Shown: positions 1-9,216, counted from the first letter of the stretch. The stretch: DNA of 55,527 bases from Fidelibacterota bacterium (GCA_947475295.1 CANJLF010000019.1:1-55527), one strand, 5' to 3'. Notes: generated by a model from the letters alone, not told the origin. Numbers and translations: made by a program.

Positions 1-1
1 T

Positions 2-370
2 CGCCGCATCGGCCAAATCAAGGACAAGGAAGAAGTCGTCGGCAACCAGACCCGCGTCAAAGTGGTCAAGAACAAGGTCGCCCCGCCGTTCAAGGTGATT
101 GAGTTCGACATCATGTACGGCGAAGGCGTTTCCAAGACCGGCGAGCTGCTCGATCTCGGCGTCAAAGCCGGCATCGTCGAAAAGTCTGGTTCCTGGTTCT
201 CCTATAATTCCGAGCGCATCGGCCAGGGCCGCGAGAACGCCAAGACGTTCTTGAAGGAAAATCCCCAGGTGGCGGCGCAGATCGAGAACCAGATCCGCGT
301 CAACGCCGGCCTGCTCGCCAACGCCATGACGGCCGCGCCCGAAGAGGGCGACGACGAAGCTGCTGAATAA
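2..370 (+). CDS. recA: RecA recombinase, C-terminal part (5' end outside window)
   Basis: Only the last 122 residues are present. RecA forms ATP-dependent filaments on single-stranded DNA for homologous recombination and triggers LexA self-cleavage. The visible part holds the end of the ATPase core ([17 protein letters not shown], then [19 protein letters not shown]) and the C-terminal domain ([20 protein letters not shown]). It ends in an acidic tail (EEGDDEAAE), as is normal for RecA. The reading frame is open from base 2, so the gene is cut by the window edge and not broken. A strong terminator hairpin lies about 60 bp downstream. The recA-alaS order is common in alphaproteobacteria. Confidence 0.97.
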   Translation, partial: RRIGQIKDKEEVVGNQTRVKVVKNKVAPPFKVIEFDIMYGEGVSKTGELLDLGVKAGIVEKSGSWFSYNSERIGQGRENAKTFLKENPQVAAQIENQIRVNAGLLANAMTAAPEEGDDEAAE

Positions 371-432
371 ACCGCGTCGTAAGACGCGTTAGAGATACGC
401 CGCCGTTTCCCCTGTTCCCGCGACGGCTGTTT

Positions 433-475
433 GGGCGAGGTTGTGTGTAGACAACCTCGCCCCACTCTTTTTGGG
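433..475 (+). terminator. Rho-independent terminator of recA
   Basis: A perfect 12-bp stem (GGGCGAGGTTGT at 433-444 with ACAACCTCGCCC at 451-462) has a 6-nt loop and is followed by CACTCTTTTT. It separates recA from alaS. Confidence 0.85.
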
Positions 476-628
476 GCTAGCCTGCGCGCGGCCCCACCCT
501 TATTTCCCGCTATAATCCGGCGGTCCGGGGCTATTCTGGACACCCCTACGCCCGGCAGGGTAAAAAGCCCGCCCGGTCGGGTTTGCCCTAAGGCCGGCGA
601 AAATCCTTTTGTTTTGAGATGTGTGAAG

Positions 629-3292
629 ATGGCGACGACAACCAAAGACATACGCAACGCTTTTCTCGGCTATTTCGCCGACAACGAGCACGAGGTCGTC
701 GCCTCCAGCCCCTTGGTGCCGCGCAACGATCCGACGTTGATGTTCACCAATGCCGGCATGGTCCAGTTCAAGAACGTCTTCACCGGCAATGAGACCCGGC
801 CCTATAAGCGCGCCGCCAGTTCCCAGAAATGCGTGCGCGCGGGCGGCAAACACAACGACCTCGACAACGTCGGTTATACCGCCCGCCATCACACCTTTTT
901 CGAGATGCTGGGCAATTTCTCCTTCGGCGACTACTTCAAGGAAGAGGCGATTAAGTTCGCCTGGGACCTAGTCACCCGCGACTACGGTCTGAATAAGGAC
1001 AAGCTCACTGTCACGGTGCACTCGTCCGACGAAGAGGCTGCCGGCCTGTGGACCAAAATCGCCGGTCTGCCGCAAAACCGTATTATCCGCATCCCGACTT
1101 CCGATAACTTCTGGTCCATGGGCGATACCGGCCCCTGCGGTCCCTGCACCGAGATTTTCTACGACCACGGCGCCCATATCCCGGGCGGTCCGCCGGGTTC
1201 GCCCGACGCCGACGGCGACCGCTTTATCGAAATTTGGAATCTCGTGTTCATGCAGTTCGAGCAGATCGACGCCAACACGCGCATCAATCTGCCCAAGCCC
1301 TCGGTCGATACCGGCATGGGACTTGAGCGCATCGCCGCCGTCATGCAGGGCGTCCACGACAACTACGACATCGACCTGTTCAAGGCGCTGATCGCAGCCA
1401 TCGCCGGCGCCGCCAAGACCGATCCCAAGGGACCTCACAAAGCCTCGCACCGGGTCATTGCAGATCACTTGCGCGCCTCAGGCTTCTTGATCGCCGATGG
1501 GGTGCTGCCGTCCAATGAAGGCCGCGGTTATGTGCTGCGCCGGATCATGCGCCGCGCCATGCGACATGCCCACATGATGGGCTGCACCGATCCTCTGATG
1601 TATCGCCTTGTGCCGTCGCTTCTCGAGCAGATGGGCAGCCACTTCCCGGAACTCGAACGCGCCCAGGCGCTGATCACCGAAACCCTGATGCTGGAAGAAA
1701 CCCGCTTCAAGTCCATGCTGGACCGCGGGCTCAAGCTGCTCGACGAAGAAACCCGCAACATCTCTACCGGCGGGCGTCTGTCGGGCGAGGTGGCCTTCAA
1801 GCTCTACGACACTTACGGCTTCCCCCTTGATCTGACCCAGGACGCCCTGCGCGCGCGTGATATCAGCGTCGATCTCGACGCTTTCAACGCCGCCATGCAG
1901 CGCCAGCGCGCCGAAGCGCGCAAAGCCTGGTCAGGCTCGGGCGATGCCGCCACCGAGAAAGTCTGGTTTGAAGTCCGCGATACGGCAGGCGCCAGCGACT
2001 TCCTGGGCTATGCCACCGAAACCGCCGAAGGCCGTGTGGCCGCGCTGGTGGTCGACGGTGCGCCGGCGCAGGACGCCAAGCAGGGTCAGAAAGTGGCGCT
2101 GGTGGCCAATCAGACGCCCTTTTACGCGGAATCCGGCGGACAGGTAGGCGATACCGGCACCATCATCATCGCCGGCGGAAAAGCCGAAATCGTCGTCACG
2201 GAAACCCAAAAGAAGCTTGATGCCCTGCACGTCCATATCGGCACGGTGACCAAAGGCACGGTAAAAGTCGGCGACGAGGCGCAGTTCCTCGTTGAAGGCA
2301 AACGCCGGTCGTCGGTGCGCGGCCATCACTCGGCGACCCATCTGCTGCATGCGGCCTTGCGGCGCGTGCTTGGCGAACACGTATCGCAAAAAGGATCGTT
2401 GGTGGCGCCGGACCGCCTGCGTTTCGACATCAGCCACAATAAAGCGCTGTCGCCCGAAGAAGTGCGCGCCGTGGAAGATCAGGTCAACGCCGAAGTGCGC
2501 GCCAACGAAGCCGTTACCACGCGCCTCATGGATCCTGAGTCGGCTGTGAAAGCCGGCGCCATGGCGTTGTTTGGCGAAAAATACGGCGACGAAGTGCGTG
2601 TGGTTGCCATGGGTACGGTCGCTGGCGGTGGGCCGAATTTCTCTGTCGAGCTTTGCGGCGGCACGCACGTGCGCCGCACAGGCGATATCGGCTTGTTTAA
2701 GATCGTTGGTGATTCCGCGGTTGCCGCCGGCGTGCGCCGCATCGAAGCCGTCACGGGTGCTGCTGCTGAAGCTTTCGTGGCCGATGAAGAACGCATGTTG
2801 AAGGAAGCGGCGCAGGCCATAAAAGCGTCGCCGGCCGAACTTCCGGGCCGCATCGCCGGTCTGGTGGAAGAACGCCGCAAGCTCGAACGCGAGATCGCTG
2901 AGCTGCGCAAGAAGCTGGTGACCGGTGGCGGCGCGGCTGCTCCGCAACAGTCAAAGACCGTAGCTGGGATCGCCTATGCGGGCCGGGTTCTGGACGGCGT
3001 GCCCGCCAAGGACCTCAAAGGCATGGCCGATGAGATCAAGAAGCAGCTGGGCTCAGGGGTGGTGGCGCTGGTCACCGTGGCCGATGGCAAAGCCTCCCTG
3101 GTGGTGGCCGTCAGCGACGACCTGACCGCCAAGGTCAGCGCCGTGGACCTGGTCAAGGCCGGCGCGGCGGCTGTGGGCGGCAAAGGCGGCGGCGGGCGTT
3201 CGGACATGGCTCAGGCCGGGGGCCCGGAAGGCGACAAGGCCGGCGAAGCTTTGGCCGCCATCGAGACCCAATTGGCCAGCCTCGCGGCGTAA
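629..3292 (+). CDS. alaS: Alanine--tRNA ligase
   Basis: Charges tRNA-Ala with alanine in the cytosol and edits mischarged Ser/Gly. The start ATG at 629 ([16 protein letters not shown]) gives 887 residues, the usual AlaRS length; the frame stays open upstream to 431, but that stretch includes the recA terminator and is not coding. Visible features are the class II catalytic core ([16 protein letters not shown] near residue 90), the editing-domain HHSATHLLH zinc motif near residue 566, its partner CGGTH near 676, and a C-terminal C-Ala domain rich in Gly ([10 protein letters not shown]) close to the end. No strong SD is seen before 629. A small hairpin (about 559-590) sits in the leader, but nothing there resembles a T-box. 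Confidence 0.97.
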   Translation: MATTTKDIRNAFLGYFADNEHEVVASSPLVPRNDPTLMFTNAGMVQFKNVFTGNETRPYKRAASSQKCVRAGGKHNDLDNVGYTARHHTFFEMLGNFSFGDYFKEEAIKFAWDLVTRDYGLNKDKLTVTVHSSDEEAAGLWTKIAGLPQNRIIRIPTSDNFWSMGDTGPCGPCTEIFYDHGAHIPGGPPGSPDADGDRFIEIWNLVFMQFEQIDANTRINLPKPSVDTGMGLERIAAVMQGVHDNYDIDLFKALIAAIAGAAKTDPKGPHKASHRVIADHLRASGFLIADGVLPSNEGRGYVLRRIMRRAMRHAHMMGCTDPLMYRLVPSLLEQMGSHFPELERAQALITETLMLEETRFKSMLDRGLKLLDEETRNISTGGRLSGEVAFKLYDTYGFPLDLTQDALRARDISVDLDAFNAAMQRQRAEARKAWSGSGDAATEKVWFEVRDTAGASDFLGYATETAEGRVAALVVDGAPAQDAKQGQKVALVANQTPFYAESGGQVGDTGTIIIAGGKAEIVVTETQKKLDALHVHIGTVTKGTVKVGDEAQFLVEGKRRSSVRGHHSATHLLHAALRRVLGEHVSQKGSLVAPDRLRFDISHNKALSPEEVRAVEDQVNAEVRANEAVTTRLMDPESAVKAGAMALFGEKYGDEVRVVAMGTVAGGGPNFSVELCGGTHVRRTGDIGLFKIVGDSAVAAGVRRIEAVTGAAAEAFVADEERMLKEAAQAIKASPAELPGRIAGLVEERRKLEREIAELRKKLVTGGGAAAPQQSKTVAGIAYAGRVLDGVPAKDLKGMADEIKKQLGSGVVALVTVADGKASLVVAVSDDLTAKVSAVDLVKAGAAAVGGKGGGGRSDMAQAGGPEGDKAGEALAAIETQLASLAA

Positions 3293-3344
3293 ATATTATT
3301 ATATATTAATGTCTTAACTTCATTTCGCGCGTGCGCAAATTTTC

Positions 3345-3412
3345 TGTGTGCACTGCACCATTTTTCCTTGACGGAAGCCGGCCGTCGTCTTATCTTGTGT
3401 GCATTGCAGCAT
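3345..3412 (+). promoter_or_regulatory. Phasin promoter flanked by paired TGCA-rich repeats (PhaR-type operator candidate)
   Basis: A sigma-70 type promoter is visible: TTGACG at 3368-3373, a 17-bp spacer, then TATCTT at 3391-3396. Two 17-bp direct repeats flank it: TGTGTGCACTGCACCAT at 3345-3361 and TGTGTGCATTGCAGCAT at 3396-3412, identical at 15 of 17 positions and offset by 51 bp. One lies just upstream of -35 and the other runs from -10 across the likely start site. The PHB-sensing repressor PhaR is known to bind TGC-rich sites at phasin promoters, so an operator role is inferred. No phaR gene is present in the window. Confidence 0.7.
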
Positions 3413-3525
3413 CGTTTACGAGACTGCATCAACGACAAAAAGAAAATCGGCCGCCTGGGTTGTTTTTACGGCCGCGTTGCGAAAAACGAGTCACCGTAAA
3501 CAACACCGAACAAGGATCAAATTTC

Positions 3526-3888
3526 ATGACCGCCACTTTCACCGATTTCGCCGCTTTCAATCAGGACAACATCGACACGATGGTGAAGACCAACACCGCC
3601 GCCACGAAGGGCTTCGAGACTTTGACGAAGTACTTTGTCGACCTGGCCGGTAAGTCTTTCGAAGACGCCGTCGCCGCCGGCAAGAAGCTCGCCACCGCGA
3701 AGACCGTTGTTGAGTTCGTCCAGATCCAGACCAAGCTGGCGCAAGAGTCCATCGAAGTCGTGCTCGAAGAAGGCAAGAAGGTCTCCGATCTGACCACGTC
3801 CATCGTGAAGGACGTCACTTCGCCCATGACTGAACGTTTTAAGGTCGGCGTCGCGGTTGCGACGAAGGCCGCGAAAAAGGCTGCCTAA
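3526..3888 (+). CDS. Phasin family protein (PHB granule-associated)
   Basis: Small amphipathic protein that coats polyhydroxyalkanoate granules and limits their size. The ATG at 3526 (MTATFTDFAAFNQDNIDTM) is preceded by AAGGATC at suitable spacing and gives 120 residues, normal for the phasin_2 family. The sequence is almost wholly helical, with the family pattern of a central EFVQIQTKLAQESIEVVLEEG segment and a basic C terminus (ATKAAKKAA). The open frame upstream of 3526 covers the promoter and is not coding. The gene stands alone, with its own promoter and terminator. The stop codon forms part of a hairpin stem in the 3' UTR (see the 3' UTR entry). Confidence 0.9.
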   Translation: MTATFTDFAAFNQDNIDTMVKTNTAATKGFETLTKYFVDLAGKSFEDAVAAGKKLATAKTVVEFVQIQTKLAQESIEVVLEEGKKVSDLTTSIVKDVTSPMTERFKVGVAVATKAAKKAA

Positions 3889-3965
3889 ATATCCCTCCCC
3901 CCTTCTAGATTTTAGGCAGACTCCAGAAAAGCCCGGGTGGTCCTCCCCCAACCGGGCTTTTCGCC
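3883..3965 (+). ncRNA. Phasin 3' UTR: two hairpins with anti-SD (CCTCCCC) loops, the second a terminator
   Basis: Hairpin A is a perfect 7-bp stem, GCCTAAA (3883-3889, containing the stop codon) with TTTAGGC (3911-3917); its 21-nt loop contains CCCTCCCCCC. Hairpin B has a 10-bp stem, AAAAGCCCGG (3927-3936) with CCGGGCTTTT (3952-3961); its 15-nt loop contains GGTCCTCCCCC. Hairpin B has the form of a Rho-independent terminator. The same 11-mer recurs in three hairpins at 26.5 kb. A stable 3'-UTR-derived sRNA is inferred; at the least this is the phasin terminator. Confidence 0.6.
3927..3963 (+). terminator. Rho-independent terminator of the phasin gene
   Basis: A 10-bp perfect stem ending in CTTTT, 38 bp after the stop codon. 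It is the hairpin B described in the 3' UTR entry. Confidence 0.8.
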
Positions 3966-4059
3966 TGCCTGATATCCGACGTATCTGACTGTATTTGGCC
4001 ACCGCTCCACCTTAGGATCGGTGGCCTTTACGTTTCAGGATTTGATGCCGAGGTCACCG

Positions 4060-4908
4060 ATGCGTTTCTCCAGTACCGCTACCTATATCGCCACCGAAGA
4101 CCTGCGGGTGGCCGTCAACGCCTCCATGACCCTGGAGCGGCCTTTGCTGGTGAAGGGCGAGCCCGGTACCGGCAAGACCGTCCTGGCTCATGAGATCGCG
4201 GCGTCGTTGGGCATGCCGCTGCTGACATGGCACATCAAATCCACCACCAAGGCCCAGCACGGTCTTTATGAATACGACGCAGTCTCGCGGCTCAGGGACT
4301 CCCAACTGGGCGACGCCCGCGTCAAGGATATCGCCAACTACATCAAGCCCGGTCGCCTCTGGGAAGCCTTCGCGGCAGAGAAGGGCCGCATGGTCCTCTT
4401 GATTGACGAGATCGACAAAGCCGACATCGAATTCCCCAACGACCTCTTGCTGGAACTCGACCGCATGGAGTTCCTGGTCTATGAGACCGGCCAGGTGATC
4501 CGCGCGAAAACGCGCCCCGTCGTGATCATCACCTCCAATAATGAAAAAGAGCTGCCCGACGCCTTCCTGCGCCGCTGCTTTTTCCACTACATCCGCTTCC
4601 CGGACCGCGACACCATGGAACGCATCGTCGCCGTTCACTTTCCTAATGTGAAACAGCAGTTGGTGCGCGAGGCGCTCAACGTCTTTTTCGATATGCGCGA
4701 GGTACCCGGCCTGAAAAAGCGTCCCTCGACGTCGGAGCTCTTGGATTGGATCAAGCTGCTCATGGCCGACGACGTTTCGCCCGAGGTCTTGCGCGCCAAG
4801 GACGTGAAAACCGTGCTGCCGCCGCTTCACGGCGCACTGCTGAAAAACGAGCAGGACGTCCACATGCTGGAACGCTTGGCGTTTTTGGCCAAGCGCGAAG
4901 GCCGCTAA
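4060..4908 (+). CDS. MoxR-family AAA+ ATPase
   Basis: AAA+ ATPase of the MoxR class, thought to act with a VWA-domain partner in maturation or metal insertion of enzyme complexes. The chosen ATG at 4060 (MRFSSTATYIATEDL) has GAGGTC just upstream and gives 282 residues, matching the family start; an open GTG at 4021 and an ATG at 4045 would add an unlikely leader. Walker A is GEPGTGKT at residues 33-40 and Walker B is VLLIDEID at about 112-119. Sensor 1 is IITSNNEKELPDAFLRRC. A VWA gene follows 18 bp downstream, the usual MoxR/VWA pairing. The physiological client is unknown; the CoxD-like type is the closest guess. Confidence 0.88.
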   Translation: MRFSSTATYIATEDLRVAVNASMTLERPLLVKGEPGTGKTVLAHEIAASLGMPLLTWHIKSTTKAQHGLYEYDAVSRLRDSQLGDARVKDIANYIKPGRLWEAFAAEKGRMVLLIDEIDKADIEFPNDLLLELDRMEFLVYETGQVIRAKTRPVVIITSNNEKELPDAFLRRCFFHYIRFPDRDTMERIVAVHFPNVKQQLVREALNVFFDMREVPGLKKRPSTSELLDWIKLLMADDVSPEVLRAKDVKTVLPPLHGALLKNEQDVHMLERLAFLAKREGR

Positions 4909-4926
4909 CGGGATAGCGGGAGCATC

Positions 4927-6111
4927 ATGTTCCTCAACCTGCTTGAAGGCCTGAAAAAAGCCGGGCTGCCGGTCTCGATCACCGAATACCTGTCGCTGAT
5001 CGAAGCGGTCGAGGCGGGGGTGGCTGATTGGAGCGTCGAGGATTTCTATTACCTTTCGCGCGCGGCGCTGGTGAAGGACGAACGCAATCTCAATCGCTTC
5101 GACATCGTGTTTGGCCAGGTTTTCAAGGGCCTCGAAGGGCCCGACGCGCTTGAAAGTATCGCCCTCAATGTACCCGAGGAATGGCTGCGGTCGTTGACCC
5201 AGCTAATGCTTTCGGAAGAAGACAAAGCCAAAATCGAATCCCTGGGCGGCTGGGACAAGCTCATGAACGCATTGCGGGACCGCCTGGCGGAACAGACCGG
5301 CAAACACTCCGGCGGCGCCAAGTGGATCGGCACGGCCGGCCGTTCGCCTTTCGGCGCCTACGGCTACAATCCCGAAGGCGTGCGCATCGGCCAGGACGAA
5401 AGCCGCCACCGCAGCGCCGTGAAAGTTTGGGACCGGCGCGAGTTCGCCAATCTCGACGACAGCGTCGAGTTGGGCACGCGCAACATCAAGCTGGCGCTCC
5501 GCCGTCTGCGCCGCTTCGCCCGCGAAGGCGCCGAAACCGAGCTCGACATGGACGGTACGATCCAGTCCACGGCCCATCACGGCGGTCTGTTGGATCTGAA
5601 GATGCGCCCCGAGCGGCACAATGCCGTGAAGGTCCTGCTGCTGCTCGATGCCGGCGGGTCCATGGACGACCACATCAAGTCTTGCGCTGAGCTCTTCTCG
5701 GCCTGCCGCACGGAATTCAAGCATCTCGAAAGTTATTACTTCCACAACTGCGTCTATGACTTTGTTTGGAAGGACAACCGCCGGCGTCACACCGAACGCA
5801 TTCCCATGTGGCAGGTGCTGCACAAATATCCGCCCGACTACAAACTGATCTTTGTCGGCGACGCCTCTATGAGTCCATATGAGGTGACCTATCCGGGCGG
5901 CGGCGCCGAGCATTGGAACGAGGAGGCGGGCGAGGTGTGGATGAAGCGCATGCTCGGCAACTGGCCGCGCGCGGTGTGGCTAAACCCGGTGCCTCAGCGG
6001 CAATGGGACTTTACGGAATCCATTGGCCTGATCCGCAAGATCATGGACGGCCGTATGTATCCCTTGACCTTGAGCGGCCTCGACGATGCCATCGCCGAGC
6101 TCGGCCATTAG
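4927..6111 (+). CDS. VWA domain-containing protein (CoxE-like)
   Basis: A 394-residue cytosolic protein with a long helical N-terminal region (residues 1-230) and a C-terminal von Willebrand A domain. The metal-site motif is DAGGSMDD near residue 241; the first serine of the canonical DxSxS is replaced by Gly, as often seen in this branch. It forms an apparent two-gene unit with the MoxR ATPase 18 bp upstream, so the two probably work together as a chaperone/ATPase pair. No signal peptide or membrane segment is seen. The last 4 bp overlap the 3' end of the convergent crcB gene. The start ATG at 4927 follows a GGGAG-type SD. Confidence 0.87.
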   Translation: MFLNLLEGLKKAGLPVSITEYLSLIEAVEAGVADWSVEDFYYLSRAALVKDERNLNRFDIVFGQVFKGLEGPDALESIALNVPEEWLRSLTQLMLSEEDKAKIESLGGWDKLMNALRDRLAEQTGKHSGGAKWIGTAGRSPFGAYGYNPEGVRIGQDESRHRSAVKVWDRREFANLDDSVELGTRNIKLALRRLRRFAREGAETELDMDGTIQSTAHHGGLLDLKMRPERHNAVKVLLLLDAGGSMDDHIKSCAELFSACRTEFKHLESYYFHNCVYDFVWKDNRRRHTERIPMWQVLHKYPPDYKLIFVGDASMSPYEVTYPGGGAEHWNEEAGEVWMKRMLGNWPRAVWLNPVPQRQWDFTESIGLIRKIMDGRMYPLTLSGLDDAIAELGH

Positions 6112-6497
6112 GGTTTGAGCGCCAGCCCTGCCACGTACCCTATCCAGACCGCTACCATACAGAGGCCCACGGAAAGGCCGACGTTGCCCAAGGCCGCCAG
6201 CCATTGGCCGCCTTGCAGCAGGGCGAGGGTTTGCAGACTGAAGGCTGAGAAGGTGGTGTAGCCGCCGCACAAGCCCACCATGATGAACTGGCGCGGTGTG
6301 TCGCCGGTGGGGAAGCGGCCTTCGGCGGTCATGCTGGCCGCGGCAAAGCCGATGACGAACGAGCCCAGTACGTTGATCACCAGTGTGCCCCACGGGAAAT
6401 CGACCCCGGCCAGAACGGCGATGATGCCGTTAGACCAGTGACGGGCCATGCTGCCCAGCGCTCCGCCCAAGCCGATCCAGAGATACGCCTGCATCAT
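6108..6497 (-). CDS. crcB: Fluoride efflux channel CrcB/Fluc
   Basis: Small four-helix membrane protein that forms dual-topology dimers exporting fluoride. At 129 residues it has the usual length. Family marks are GGALGSMARHW at the N terminus, FPWGTLVINVLGSFVIGF in helix 2 and GLCGGYTTFSAFSLQT in helix 3 (the Na+/F- site region). A second ATG three bases in (MQAYLW) is an equally good start. It is convergent with the VWA gene and overlaps its stop codon. The 58 bp upstream were checked for a fluoride riboswitch and none is convincing. Confidence 0.93.
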   Translation of the reverse strand: MMQAYLWIGLGGALGSMARHWSNGIIAVLAGVDFPWGTLVINVLGSFVIGFAAASMTAEGRFPTGDTPRQFIMVGLCGGYTTFSAFSLQTLALLQGGQWLAALGNVGLSVGLCMVAVWIGYVAGLALKP

Positions 6498-6675
6498 CTC
6501 ACCTGTTTGCCGCCCTCTTCATCGCCATTGGCGGCCTATGTGAGCAAAATGTGACATGGCCCGCAAGACCGCGCACTTGAATTGTGCTGATGCCGCTATG
6601 AGGCTTTGCAATCCAGCACTTGCAAGTTATATCCCTCCCGTCACGTTTCATTTCATGTTCATGTGTTGTGGTTTC

Positions 6676-7359
6676 ATGGCTCCCACGCCCAAAGATTACT
6701 CGGAAATTTACAAACGGCTTCAGGCCCCCATCTCCAAAGTCTACGATTGCGGCAAGAAGTGCGCGCCTTACAACAACGGCGAGCCGGTGTGTTGCACGAC
6801 GGGTCATGCCATTCCGATCGTCGAGCACAGCGAATATAAGCTTCTGAAAAGCCGAACGGATATGTGGTCGCCGTTCAAGCCCAAGACCGCCGTCGACCGC
6901 GCCGAAGTCGCCGATCTCAAGGGATCGGACTGCCGCGCGGTCGAGTGCAAGGGTGCGCGCCACTGCGAGCGCGACAACCGCTCTATGGCCTGTCGGACCT
7001 TTCCGTTTTTCCCCTACTTCAGCCCGGACGGGGAAATGGTCGGCCTTGCGACCTATTGGAGTTTTGAAGGCCAGTGCTGGGTGATCTCAAACCTGACCAT
7101 CGTCGAGCAGCCCTTCATCGACGACATGATGGCTAGCCATGAGTTGCTGTTTGCCGCGGACGATGACTGGCGCAGGACCTACCGCGCACAATCCGCGACC
7201 ATGCGCGGCGTGTACTCGCGCAAAGGCAAGCGCTTTCCGGTCATCGGCCGCGACGGCAAATATTTCTGGGTGCTGCCCAAGTCGGGCGGTCAGATGATTC
7301 CGGCCAAAAAAGCCGAGCTCATGGAATTGCGCAGCGGCTTTCCAAACTTCGCGGAATAG
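6676..7359 (+). CDS. Cysteine-rich conserved protein, possible zinc/iron-chelating (YkgJ-like)
   Basis: Function unknown. From the ATG at 6676 (MAPTPKDYSEIYKRLQ) it is 227 residues. Cysteines cluster in two groups, CGKKC...CC in the first 40 residues and CRAVEC...HCERDNRSMAC in the middle, with another Cys in FEGQCWVIS. This layout suggests a metal site, loosely like the YkgJ family. The C-terminal third (RKGKRFPVIGRDGKYFWVLP) lacks cysteines. The frame is open upstream to 6556 and ATG codons at 6655 and 6661 are also possible; no SD decides between them. It is divergent from crcB and convergent with the carbonic anhydrase gene. Confidence 0.65.
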   Translation: MAPTPKDYSEIYKRLQAPISKVYDCGKKCAPYNNGEPVCCTTGHAIPIVEHSEYKLLKSRTDMWSPFKPKTAVDRAEVADLKGSDCRAVECKGARHCERDNRSMACRTFPFFPYFSPDGEMVGLATYWSFEGQCWVISNLTIVEQPFIDDMMASHELLFAADDDWRRTYRAQSATMRGVYSRKGKRFPVIGRDGKYFWVLPKSGGQMIPAKKAELMELRSGFPNFAE

Positions 7360-7363
7360 TCCG

Positions 7364-7987
7364 CTACGCCGGATGAAATGCGCCGGTCGCCTTATCCAGG
7401 ATCGACAGCGTCGCCGTCTCTAGGTCGAAATACCAGCCGTGCGTCTGCAGTTTGCCTTCATCGATGGCGGACTTGACCCAGGGGAAGGTCAGCAGGTTAT
7501 CGAGCGAGATTTTCACGGCTTCATGTTCGCAGCAGCGCTGGGCCGCGGCCGGGGTCGATGTGGTCTTCAGCGCCTTTTCGCGGGCGGGCTGCGCGATCTG
7601 CATCCAGGCCGCGACGAAATCACCAGCCCCGTTTGGTTCAAGGAGGGGCTGGTTCATGAGCGCCGTAATACCGCCGCAGCGGGCATGACCCATGACGATA
7701 ATGTGCTCGACCTGCAGGTTCCGCACCGCGAATTCCAGGGCCGCGCTGGTGCCGTGAGCGTGGCCATCGGCGTCGAAGGGCGGCACCAGATTGGCGACGT
7801 TGCGCACGATGAACATCTCGCCCGGCGCGACATCGAATTTCAGCGACGGATCGATGCGGGAATCGGAACAGGCGATCATCAAGACCTTGGGCGCTTGGCC
7901 CTGGGACATCAGATCTTCGATGAACGCCTTATTCGCGCGGAAATATGTCTCGCGGAACTGCCGGTATCCGGCGATGAATTTATCCAC
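7364..7987 (-). CDS. Beta-class carbonic anhydrase
   Basis: Interconverts CO2 and bicarbonate with a catalytic zinc. The zinc site is CSDSRID (first Cys plus the Asp/Arg dyad) and GHARCGG (His and second Cys), as in beta-CAs. The start is taken as GTG at 7987 (VDKFIAGYRQFRETYF), giving 207 residues, the usual length, and lying 14 bp after the icd stop codon. The frame is open further upstream to 8065, but that would overlap icd by 64 bp. The same-strand closeness to icd suggests co-transcription with a CO2-releasing enzyme. Confidence 0.92.
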   Translation of the reverse strand: MDKFIAGYRQFRETYFRANKAFIEDLMSQGQAPKVLMIACSDSRIDPSLKFDVAPGEMFIVRNVANLVPPFDADGHAHGTSAALEFAVRNLQVEHIIVMGHARCGGITALMNQPLLEPNGAGDFVAAWMQIAQPAREKALKTTSTPAAAQRCCEHEAVKISLDNLLTFPWVKSAIDEGKLQTHGWYFDLETATLSILDKATGAFHPA

Positions 7988-8001
7988 AGCTAAAGTCGAA
8001 C

Positions 8002-9216
8002 CTATTTCATCGCCGCTTTGAGCATGTCGTCCAACTTGGTCAGGAACTGTGTCGTGGTCATCCACGGCTGTTCCGGGCCCACCAGGATGGCAAGATCCTT
8101 GGTCATGTGGCCGGCTTCGACCGCCTGAACGCAGACCTTCTCCAGCGTGTCGGCAAAGCGCACGACGTCGGGCGTATTATCGAACTGGCCGCGGTACTTG
8201 AGCCCTTGCGTCCAGGCGAAGATCGAGGCGATGGGGTTGGAGGAGGTTTCTTTGCCCTGCTGATGCAGGCGGTAGTGGCGCGTAATGGTGCCGTGAGCGG
8301 CTTCGGCCTCAACAGTTTTACCATCCGCGGTCAGCAGCACCGAGGTCATCATGCCGAGCGAACCGAAGCCTTGCGCCACGGTATCGGACTGCACGTCGCC
8401 GTCGTAATTCTTACAAGCCCAGACGAAGCCGCCGGACCACTTCAGGGCCGAGGCGACCATGTCGTCGATCAGGCGATGTTCATAGGTGATCTTTTTGGCC
8501 TCGAAGCGGCTCTTGAAATCGCGGTCGTAGATTTCTTGGAAGATGTCTTTGAAGCGGCCGTCATAGGCCTTGAGGATGGTGTTCTTGGTCGACAGATACA
8601 CCGGCCAGCCGCGCGCCAGGCCGTAGTTCAGGCACGACTGGGCGAAGTCGGAGATCGAAGCATCGAGGTTGTACATGCCCATGCCCACGCCTGAACCGGG
8701 GAAGTCGAAAATGTCATAGGTCGTGGGCGCGCCGCCGCCGTCAGGCTGGAAGGTCATGGTCAGCTTGCCCTTGCCGGGCACTTTAAAATCCGTAGCCTTG
8801 TATTGGTCGCCAAAGCCGTGACGGCCGATGACGATGGGTTGGGTCCAGCCCGGCACCAGGCGCGGCACGTTCTTGCAGATGATCGGCTCGCGGAAAATCG
8901 TGCCGCCCAGGATATTGCGGATTGTGCCGTTGGGCGACTTCCACATCTTCTTGAGATTGAATTCCTTCACCCGGGCTTCATCGGGCGTGATGGTCGCGCA
9001 CTTCACGCCGACGCCGTATTGCTTGATGGCATTGGCGGAATCGACCGTGACTTTGTCGTCGGTCTTGTCGCGGTTCTCGACGCTGAGGTCGTAGTACTTA
9101 ATGTCGATATCAAGGTAGGGCAGGATCAACTTGTCCTTGATGAACTGCCAGATAATGCGCGTCATCTCGTCGCCGTCGAGATCGACAACTGGCGTCTTTA
9201 CCTTGATTTTGGCCAT
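8002..9216 (-). CDS. icd: Isocitrate dehydrogenase, NADP-dependent (eukaryote-like type)
   Basis: TCA-cycle enzyme converting isocitrate to 2-oxoglutarate and CO2 while reducing NADP+. At 404 residues, with an N terminus [20 protein letters not shown], it belongs to the homodimeric type shared with mitochondrial IDH and many alphaproteobacteria. Substrate-binding segments [18 protein letters not shown] and the nucleotide loop [12 protein letters not shown] are present. ATG at 9216 is preceded by GGGAACG. A carbonic anhydrase gene follows 14 bp downstream on the same strand. Confidence 0.96.
   Translation of the reverse strand: MAKIKVKTPVVDLDGDEMTRIIWQFIKDKLILPYLDIDIKYYDLSVENRDKTDDKVTVDSANAIKQYGVGVKCATITPDEARVKEFNLKKMWKSPNGTIRNILGGTIFREPIICKNVPRLVPGWTQPIVIGRHGFGDQYKATDFKVPGKGKLTMTFQPDGGGAPTTYDIFDFPGSGVGMGMYNLDASISDFAQSCLNYGLARGWPVYLSTKNTILKAYDGRFKDIFQEIYDRDFKSRFEAKKITYEHRLIDDMVASALKWSGGFVWACKNYDGDVQSDTVAQGFGSLGMMTSVLLTADGKTVEAEAAHGTITRHYRLHQQGKETSSNPIASIFAWTQGLKYRGQFDNTPDVVRFADTLEKVCVQAVEAGHMTKDLAILVGPEQPWMTTTQFLTKLDDMLKAAMK

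Noticed and set aside
431-628. 66-codon upstream extension of alaS
   Set aside because: It passes through the recA terminator hairpin and lacks similarity to AlaRS; ATG 629 gives the normal N terminus.
470-628. T-box or other leader riboswitch before alaS
   Set aside because: Only one imperfect hairpin (about 559-590) is seen; no T-box sequence, and T-boxes are not expected in alphaproteobacteria.
6498-6560. Fluoride riboswitch upstream of crcB
   Set aside because: GGCGATG occurs on the minus strand, but the gap is too short and the pseudoknot and other conserved parts are not visible.
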